Position numbers and translations under genes: made by a program. Shown piece by piece: positions 55,016 to 64,000 of a DNA stretch of 64,000 nucleotides; positions within the stretch are counted from its first letter, which is position 1, and every line of letters starts with the position of its first letter. The DNA comes from Trichoplax sp. H2 (lineage: Eukaryota > Placozoa > Uniplacotomia > Trichoplacea). Under the pieces are notes generated by a model. That model did not search any database, was not told the DNA's origin, and saw nothing but the letters and a program-made list of their open reading frames with translations. The stretch spans positions 124,001 to 188,000 of the forward strand of contig NOWV01000022.1 of assembly GCA_003344405.1 (NCBI GenBank), read 5' to 3'.

Positions 55016-58000
55016 ATGCATCGCATGATCTCGAAATATGTCAATCGACCTCTTTTCAGTCGATCCTTTATCCAACGTTATTATCTGAGTAATGTAGCTC
55101 AAGTTGATGATGCCTTATTTCACCCGACTGAAGAAGAAAAGCAGGTACTTCAAGTTATATGCATACAATGTGTCGTAAGCTGTGCGTGCTATCGTTCCGT
55201 AGTAACTTCTTTAGGGCAATCCAAAAGTATATGGGTCTATTTTATACCGTTCATATAATACAATCATGAGAGATTATTCCTTCATGTCATTTTGTGATAC
55301 GAGCAATGATGAAATGTGAAGTTACAATTCCAGTTATAGCAACAATACAGTAGATCAGTTACATTCTTCGCCGTATCCTAGAACCGTAAAGTAAACTACA
55401 GATGTTTACGTACCATGTATGGACGTGCGTATGTTACGACGTAGACGATAGGTGTTACTTACTGGAAATATTGGAGAAATACCGAAACCTAAACTTGTCA
55501 AGATAGCTTTCATGCAATTAAAATAGATATGTCATGACATATATACAGTATAGAACTATATACTTATTGACTATACTGAACATGGCTGAAGAGCGTACTG
55601 TTCGGTATGTCCACATAGGATACAGTAACTCAATCAGTTCAATTTTGTGACGGTAGTCAATTCTCTGGAACAACTTACTCTCAATAATACGTACACGCAA
55701 GTTTTGAAAATTTTACAATTTATTTAACGTAATCGATCAACGGTAATGGTGATTTATTTTAGTTAAGTTACAGCTTACCCTACAGTCATACGTTTTACGT
55801 CAAAAAGCGTAATTGAATTGTGCAATATAGGTAGAAGATATAGCATGTTAGATCAGTGTATCGGATCACTATATTCACATGCTTTCTTTGAGGAAGCTTT
55901 GGAGATCTGAATAAGTACTACACCTTACTGTACACTGTATAACTTGGGTATGAAGTCGTTCTGATGTGCATATCATACTCGTATAGCTTCGACAAACTAT
56001 TTTCAAATTCGCCCAAGAAGAGCTAGCCCCTTATGCGGCTGAAATCGATGCTAAGGATGAATTCACAGAATTAAGATCGTTCTGGAGGAAGTTAGGAGAC
56101 ATGGGTTTACATGGGATTACAGTATCAGAGAGTGAAGGTGGTGCTGGAGGAAGCTATATGGACCATTGTATTACAATTGAAGAGCTAGCAAGAGCTTCCC
56201 CATCAGTTGGTATGAGCTACGCTGTCCACTCTAATATGTGCATTAATCAGTTGGTCCGAAATGGAAATGCAGAACAAAAAGCCAAATATCTTCCCAAGGT
56301 ACTGTCAGCATTTCTTACTAAAATAGTATATAGCCTATTTCTCTGATAATTATAATCAATACTACTATGCAAGTTTGATATAGGCAATCAGTCATTGTGC
56401 TGTCAATTTTATTCTATACCATCTCATGTCTTATTATTATGTTTGCTTTGTTTCTGTTGACATCAAATATTCCACTACTAAAGCTGATAAGTGGTGAATA
56501 TATCGGTGCTTTGGCAATGAGCGAACCAAATGCTGGTAGCGATGTCATGTCCTTGAGACTTCGCGCGGAAAAACAAGGTTAGTACGTTGTGTTGCTCCTA
56601 TGCTTACTAACCCATTGCATCCGCAATGCTTGGATTGCAACACATGAGTTAGGATTTATTCACCATAAAGGTTAATACAGTTGTACATAAAACATGATGC
56701 GATCAATACATTTTTACGAAATATCCTTTCTACTGTTATCAATATGTATCAAATAGAAGAATGGTAAATGAACTTGATTGATATTTTCACAATTTTATTC
56801 ACTTTAGGGAATCACTACGTTCTAAATGGAACTAAATTCTGGATTACCAATGGGCCTGTTGCAGATATTATCATAGTTTATGCTAAAACTGATCCTGCTG
56901 CTCACCAACATGGAATATCGGCATTTATAGTCGAAACGGTACGCAATCATTAGTCGTGAAATAAAATTAGCCTTGGCTAAGTGATTACTTAAACAGATAT
57001 AGCTATTGATAGCCTAACACCATTTCCGGTATATGTTACGTAGAAAACACCTGGATTTTCGATCGCACAGAAATTAGATAAACTAGGTTTAAGAGGCTCA
57101 GAAACTGGCGAATTAGTATTTGAAGATTGCAAAATTCCTGAAGAAAATATTTTAGGGCGTGTAAATAAAGGTTGCTTTATATATTATATACAAGATATTT
57201 TGATGAGAATAAAGTTGATTAATACGATAATGCTTTCCCTAGGAGTTCAAGTCCTGATGAGTGGACTTGATTTGGAAAGAGGAACACTGGCAGGCGGTGC
57301 TATTGGCATAATGCAGTCGGTTGTTGACGTTGTCTACCCATACGTTCATACGAGGGAACAATTTGATCAGAAAATTGGTCAATTTCAGGTAGAATGACCA
57401 CCTCGCTTGGATTTAAGTTATTTTTCAAGGCGAATTGATCAGACTACTGTCACAGTCAATTCCTGCACAAGATTTTTTTTAATGTATAGTCGTGTGAATT
57501 AAAAGGAATTTTTTGATTTCAGTTAATTATTCCATCTCGATGATCATAATCGTACCGTGTTTAAAATTTTTGTTTTCCTTTCAGATGATTCAGTCCAAAT
57601 TGGCCGATATGTATAACACCTTAAACCTGTGTCGTAGTTATCTGTATAATGTTGTCCGAGCATTTGATAGAGGTGTTATTAGAAGCGCAGTGAGTATAGC
57701 TATATAACTTAAAATGAACTGTACTTCTGCGTATCCCTGTAAGGTGTAAAGATTACTTAACAATAATATCTTGTTTACTTTATTAAGTTACTTCTTTCAA
57801 ATTTATGATGCTAAATCTATCAAAATTAATAATGATCCGATTTAATAGGATTCTGCAGCAGCAGGAATTCTGGTTGGAGAAAATGCTACACAAATGGCTT
57901 TAGATGGTATTCAATGTTTAGGTACGTCTGGTCTTTAGAATAGTGAGCTACCATTGTAGTATACAATACAACTTGTAAATTGGCTTCAACTGCATATCAT

Positions 58001-58194
58001 ATTTCTGTTTATGTAATTTATAAAATCACTATTCTCTCAATTTCTTGTAATTAGGTGGCAATGGCTACATTAATGATTATCCGACCGGACGAATGTTGCG
58101 AGATGCTAAGATATTTGAAATTGCTGGTGGAACTCAAGAAATTAGAAAGCTCATCGTTGGTAGAAGCATTAATGCTTACTACATGGGAAAGTGA
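55016..58194 (+). CDS. Isovaleryl-CoA dehydrogenase-like, mitochondrial, copy 2 (418 aa)
   Basis: Same family and likely reaction as the neighbouring minus-strand gene. Exons 55016-55144, 55987-56298, 56484-56577, 56808-56938, 57044-57170, 57243-57388, 57585-57689, 57849-57921 and 58055-58194 join in phase. Exon 1 begins [18 protein letters not shown], a mitochondrial presequence, and ends [13 protein letters not shown]. The frame is open upstream of 55016, so an earlier ATG (54893) is formally possible but would put hydrophobic residues first. Blocks: [19 protein letters not shown] (canonical), [33 protein letters not shown] with catalytic Glu about 276, and [25 protein letters not shown] is replaced by MSYAVH and TSEIRRL by TQEIRKL, so substrate preference may have shifted toward another short branched acyl-CoA. 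Confidence 0.93.
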
Positions 58195-58470
58195 GGCTTT
58201 GAATACCTCTTATTAGTCTCGTAGATTTATATTATAACCATTTCTACTATGGATATTTGATGAGAATAACTATCTTGTGATTACCGTACAGTGTAATCAT
58301 TACTTTAAATAATGCTAAGTTTATAAAATGCAAAACCTGATCAAGCACAGAAAACATTTAAAGGTAATTAAATTCGAAAGCTTTATCTGATCAATATTTC
58401 AAGCATATCAGAAAAAAATTGGGGGAGCAAATCTGCAGTTATTATTTTAATAACTGTAAGATACATTTCC

Positions 58471-58476
58471 AATAAA
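58471..58476 (+). promoter_or_regulatory. Candidate polyadenylation signal AATAAA
   Basis: Exact AATAAA about 275 bp after the stop of IVD copy 2, after a T-rich stretch. Confidence 0.4.
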
Positions 58477-59814
58477 ATTGCAATATCTACTCATTCAATG
58501 ACACAACCAAGTGTTTGCGCTTATCTGTAAATTTTTAAAGTCAATCAATGAAATGAAGAAACATATGCAATCGCCACCATGTTACTTAATATTATTGCAT
58601 AATACTGTATAAAGAATACTACTACGTAGAAATACGTACGTAGCAAAGTTCATAAATATTTTCTCTCCTGATCACTATCACTTTCAGTTGGAGAGTAATT
58701 TGGTAACGATAATCAATGATACGCTTGGCCTGTACCATAGAATATTAGGAATAAAGCACAATATTGCACAATGGTAGACTAGGCTAGACATGTAGAGGAA
58801 AGTATCTGATTAATTCGATTAAGTTCATACTTGCGGAAGTATACCATTGAGTTCTGATATGAGTCATGTATTTAACTTGTTGCAATTACTACTTTAGCGT
58901 AATGTTAGAGTATGACTTATAAGTGATCTCTATAATTATTGAAATAGGAACAAATCAACCTATACTTGACGATTTATTTTACTGCGATAGGTCAATCTAA
59001 CCTGATCTAACTATAGTAACCTCTAGCAGCAAGTAGCAAAATGTGCGCTTACTGCATTTGTTTATACTCTTAGTCTGTGAATAGCTTAGAGGATTGGTTG
59101 TACACTAAATTCAAGTCATCTTTCTATACTCTTTTTGTATACCTTACTGAGACTGATTTGCCGGTACATTATCTAAAAAACAACAAAGTAGTTTCAGCAA
59201 AATATTCGAAAAGAGTATACGCTCGTATAGTATTGACGATAATTTTGTATAATTAAATTTATTGTTCGCTAAACGCGTATATCTACTTGTGTCTAGCGAT
59301 GTAAGCGGTTTATGACTTTACTAAATACTAAATATGACTTGGTAAGAGATTTTTAAAGATCTTATAAGGTATTTCAGTATAAATATTTATATTCATAAAT
59401 GCTATAGTCTAGGTAATGAGACTGATAGCGTAGTAGAAATACAGTACTTTATTGACTGAATTTATTCAAAAATAAATTATAGCAATGCTATTAACTTGAA
59501 ATTCCACTACTGTACACTGAGTGTACAGTGTACAGTACAGTATAATGTATTCCGTGGAATTTTCAAGGGTTTCGATAGATTAAAGATGTGCTCCTTTCCA
59601 AGATAGGAGTCAATTTTGAGTTTGAGCACACTTTCAATCTAGATGTTTTTAATTTTTCGATTTTAACTATTCATAGCTCAGCTGATCGATAAACACACAA
59701 AATTGCCCATCATTTCGTGCTATTTCCCTTGAAAGAAGAAAGGAAAGTTAATTTCATCCAGACTGACAGACAGACGACCGATAATATCGATGATGTCATG
59801 ATTTACCTGTACGG

Positions 59815-59935
59815 TAATACAGTACAGTAATGTACTGTATCGCCTCCCGTACAGTACCGCTACTGTACTGTACAGTACAGTACCGTACAGTAAAGTACAG
59901 TACAGTACTGCTGTACAGACCGTACAGTACCATGA
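59815..59935. repeat. ACAGT/GTAC pentamer repeat cluster
   Basis: Dense CAGTA and TACTG units in both orientations, broken by a few other bases. Same repeat class as at 36.0-36.9 kb and 54.5-54.7 kb. A smaller cluster at about 59507-59541 forms a hairpin-capable inverted repeat. Confidence 0.88.
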
Positions 59936-60410
59936 CTTGTGACGGCTTAAAAAGAATCTCCATAAGTTTATGCTCGTCCTTTGAATCGAGAATGCAACAG
60001 CGAAGAGGTTGAGAAAGGTGATTTGGATACTGTATCGAGCGAAGATTGGGAATAGAAATTATTGAATGTAAGTTGGCTTTGTATTTAGACATCAGTTAGC
60101 CTTTGGCCATTGATTTAGAAGACTAACAAGATTCTGCGGTAGGCAGATAGTGTGCTCATACAAGCGTAGTGATCGTCTTAAACCTCATTTAATCGTGCAG
60201 AAAAGGTGCCAAATAAATAGTGCAGTGTGCAAAAAAAGAGCAACATCGCTTAGAAAAGGTATACTGCCAAAGAGTAGGATAACCATTGCTGCGAGAATCA
60301 TCGTCTATCCCACATCATTGGATAGTAGATAGGAGATAGAACTGGAGGTAGAGCTATAGCACTGGCTTTCTCTGACTTGCGATTGTATAGCGGAGCTGCT
60401 ACCTAAATCA

Positions 60411-63400
60411 ATGGATGAAGTTCATACTACCAAAGTGGTGCTACTTGGCCGAACAGGCTCGGGCAAAACTTCCTTAATCGTTCGCTACATATCATCTGTT
60501 TTCTCAGAAAATGTTAAACCAGTAAGTTAAATAAATGAAACGTGATCATAAAATTGGATATCCTACTTATTTTGTGCCATAAAGTAATTCAAAATTCAAG
60601 GCAGAGTAGTTAGTATAACAATATTAACATATTCTACCTACGATGTCCGTATTGCCTCTCTCAAAATGATTTACAGTAAGTGTACAGTACAATACAACTA
60701 ATCAATCAAGTACCGTCTTTGGACTATCATAAATGGATTTACCAATAGCATATATGTTCAAATAGGATCTTACTACAAAGATCGAGATTATATTAGAGAA
60801 TTTAAGACTTCAAGAACGTGAGATAGACGGTAGCTGGGCTAAATGGACAATGCAGTATAATTTTATACATTGTTGCAATATTATAGTATACGATTATACC
60901 TGTCAATACGGTATACTGCATGTGCGAAATATCATCCTGATTTAAAGATGCACAGTAGATGCTAATAGATTTATACAGTGAATGCAGATTAAATCCAATC
61001 ATTTGGTATCATTGCTTTAATAATTACTTTATTGTGACATCTTAGCAAGCTGTCAGAATAAAAGTTTTCAATAGCCGGGTTGAATAACCCCAGCTGCTAC
61101 AGCTATCATCCTCCACTTTCATTCGTACCTTGAGTTTTCACCATTCTAAAAGTTGTAATCTTATGCTGGAAGGAATTAGGCTAGCCATAAAACATTTTCG
61201 AAAGTCGTACTGAAGATTCAAATCTTGTTGCTATAGTATTGTAATATGCTCTTACTTTCCTTGATTATACTGTTCTTTAAAGTTGCACCACCTGGTATAT
61301 CGATATAGACCTTGTAATTGATTCCATGTTATCAATGTTGATGCGACCTAATAACGCATGCATTTGTTGATTTCATGCAATGGTAGCTTAGTGCGTTTAT
61401 AATTCTGTAAGCTTTACAAGGCAAATTTCGCTAGAATTAATGCTACCTGCTACTAGTATGATACAAAAATTTTGCAGAGATGTCTAACAAGATAACGGAT
61501 ATTAACTGAATAAATGCTATCAACGTACTCGTTCTATGCCTATTTTATGTTAGAATAGCAATTTGTGGTAAAGTCATCACAATCATTAAGAATACAGTCT
61601 AATGATCCTAACACCCAGCTTAAGTAAAATGATACGGCAGAACATTTCGATCCTATCATCATTGCTTTTATGTGATAGCCGTAGTGTTAATTATAACAGC
61701 TAACAATGTAATAACTTTCGATACTTCGTGACATTTCGTTTAACTATACTTTAAAATCAACGGTATACGTTTAGTCTAGTAGAAAATATTAATATTTGTA
61801 ATTGTTATGCGTAATTGCTCTTGGATAGGATAACTTACATGTGTAAAACAATTCGTACAGTATCATCATTTACTTTGGAAGCATACTGAACGTCAACAAC
61901 GTATAATACTTTATTACAGACCATTGGAGCAGCTTTCTCAAAAAAGACAGTACAATTGATACGTGGAGAAGAACGGAAACAAGTTGTATTGGCTATTTGG
62001 GTAATTAAATCGAAATATGATAATATTTAAATTAAAACATATTAAATTTAAAACGATACAATTAAGATGCTGTCAAATACGATAACAAATAAAATTTCTA
62101 TTAGAGATATGGTTTTTGACTAATATTCGTGTATATCTAATAACCTCGATCACTCGAAATCTTTGTGCATACAATACGTCGCAAACTCTATGGTGTACTA
62201 TCTCATAGTAATTTATGACTTCATTAACAGACTGTCCTATTGTCACATTTTGGTTTAACTTACTTTTAAAGGATACTGCTGGCGACGAACGTTATGAGTC
62301 TATGGCGCCTCTTTACTATAGAAATTCATCTGCAGCAATTATCTGCTTCGGTAAATAATTATGTACTTTGTTATTTATACCGGTAAAATAGTGACATTAG
62401 ATCTCATCAATGCATTTTAAAGTTTTTATTATACTTTTTACATGCGTGACAATGGTGACGTTGTTACTACACCTGTTTTGTTACTACGCTAAGTTGTTAT
62501 AAACGTGGTCACTGAAGAGCAGCTTTTACCTACTCTTCGCGAAATTATTAATTTTGGAGAATACCAATATATTTGCAATATTTATTGAATTTAGTAAACA
62601 TTTTAATATTACAACATTGAATTGACAAAACAATTTTTATTTTACAGATTTAGCAGATCGGCAGAGTTATAATAAAGTTGATTTCTGGGTTAAAGAACTG
62701 GTGGAGAAGGTTGAGGTACGGGTTAACGTTTGTGTGTGTAGTCAGAGTTGTAATTGGTTACATTTACAATCACCGATATTTAGCAGGCTTAGCATACTAA
62801 AATTGTAAAGAATTAATGCAAAATAAATAGCATCTCTCACAGAGCTATTATTAATTTCATTTAAGCAGAACTGCAAATTATACATCTGTGGGACAAAAAC
62901 TGATTTATTGGCGGAATATGGAGGCCCCCTGAAACGTGCCGTTGGCCCAACTGAAGTTATGGCTTATACTAAAAGTGAGTGCAATATGAGATTTACTATA
63001 AACTAAACGAATTAATTGATTTGTGTTGCGAAAAACAAGATCTACTAAGCAATAATAGCACTCATGTAAAAATTTGATGAGACCTACAGTATTTCATTCT
63101 ACTGGTATTAACATTTCCGTATAATATATTATATGTATCATTTATTCCATATTATAATAATATTTATTTGTTTTTACGTTATCAAATGTACTGAGCTGTA
63201 TATTATTTTGCATAATATTGCCTAATTTTATTTCGATATTATTTCTTATTCAGAGCTTAACGCAAAATTTGTAGAAACGTCAAGCAAAAGTAACTACGGA
63301 ATTGGTATGTTTTGAAGATGTTATATCACTTACTACTTTAGTAATGCAACGTGCTACATGATTTATTGATTGATAAGCGAACTGGTGTGATACTTATAAG

Positions 63401-63934
63401 AATTGACTTAAATTTTACACTTGTTTATTCGTTGTTATTTTTTTTTATTTAGATGACCTATTTAAATTAGTTGCGGCAGATTTTGCAGGCTTTACTCTAT
63501 GTGAAGGTATGGAGAAACGGAATTTATTAAATAGGTTTTATTATGTATCACCATGGCTACTATAATAATTTGGGAGGAGAAAAATAGATTATCATTAATT
63601 TCGAGATATTGGTATTGCATTTATGCAAGTTTTATATAGTATGAAAGGAAATTGAATGGAATATTGCAAACTTTTGCTATAGATATACCAGTAGTAAAAC
63701 TTTTGTACAATTAATACCGTAATGTACTTGCTAAGAGTTAATCATAATTTATATTTTGATTTGGCTTGGGTATGTCATCTTTTAATTATAGCATGTACAT
63801 TATTAACCTATGTAATAAAACATAGCATAATTGTCTTTTTCATCTTTTCATTAGCTCCACCTATTGAAGATTCCTTACGTCTGCAAGAACCTAATCAAAC
63901 AGATGTTAATGAAAAGAGTTCCTGTTGTTTTTAG
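60411..63934 (+). CDS. RAB24: Rab GTPase, RAB24 type (209 aa)
   Basis: Small GTPase of the RAB24 group, linked to autophagy and late endosomal traffic. Exons 60411-60521, 61920-62000, 62272-62350, 62648-62715, 62869-62974, 63254-63304, 63453-63506 and 63855-63934 join in phase. G1 is GRTGSGKTS (13-21). TIGAAF is the switch I region, shared with RAB24, RAB22 and RAB5. G3 is DTAGDE: the usual Gln is Asp (69), while human RAB24 has Ser there. FWVKEL follows. G4 reads CGTKTD, again RAB24-like (Thr in place of Asn of NKxD). G5 is ETSSK. The C-terminus ends in two Cys and Phe (SSCCF), sites for geranylgeranylation. Human RAB24 is 203 aa. Both nucleotide-site deviations argue against a fast GTP-hydrolysis cycle. 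Confidence 0.93.
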
Positions 63935-64000
63935 ACACTTATTTATAGGATTCTTCATTACTAGCCTTCTAAATACTTTTCTTTACCAAATCTGCAACTA

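Larger units (their letters stand above)
58195..60410. other. Intergenic region between IVD copy 2 and RAB24
   Basis: No exon recognised. It contains a candidate polyadenylation signal at 58471 and two GTAC palindrome clusters (about 59507-59541 and 59815-59935). The open frame at 60150-60332 shows no family features. Confidence 0.45.

Overview
This is a nuclear window from an animal genome. Every confident gene is split by GT-AG introns, the intergenic DNA is AT-rich, and the gene content is metazoan: a motile-cilium protein (DRC1), CARD caspases, RAB24, TSEN34, ACOT7-type thioesterases and isovaleryl-CoA dehydrogenases. Compact genes with many short introns suggest an early-branching animal. 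A placozoan is my best guess, but that is inference. Gene models below were built by hand from splice signals, reading phase and family similarity recalled from memory; no search was run.

Layout. 1-2.2 kb: nothing recognised. 2.2-6.3 kb (+): a nine-exon charged protein of unknown function. 8.5-14.0 kb (-): DRC1, complete in 24 exons. 15.4-23.7 kb: three double-hotdog acyl-CoA thioesterases of ACOT7 type. The first (+) looks cytosolic. The second (+) and third (-) each gain a 5' exon that looks like a mitochondrial presequence. A 312-bp tandem repeat lies between the first two. 24.7-27.2 kb (+): TSEN34, with a triplicated splice-acceptor segment. 27.6-33.9 kb (-): a long SNF2/ATRX-like protein whose ATPase motifs are degenerate.

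34-51 kb is a caspase neighbourhood rich in ACAGT/GTAC repeats. CARD caspase A (+) and CARD caspase B (-) are convergent. A segmental copy of the 3' two thirds of A follows and forms a nearly identical caspase without a CARD (+). After a 20-N gap come a further fragment of the same block and a broken CARD exon from B (-). 51.2-58.2 kb: two isovaleryl-CoA dehydrogenases (leucine breakdown, mitochondria) head to head, 575 bp apart. 60.4-63.9 kb (+): RAB24, ending near the window edge.

The main theme is local gene duplication and divergence: ACOT7 x3, IVD x2, and caspases x3 plus fragments. The most unusual items are the recent CARD-less caspase, the SNF2 pseudo-ATPase, the repeated gain of mitochondrial targeting in the thioesterases and the triplicated acceptor in TSEN34.
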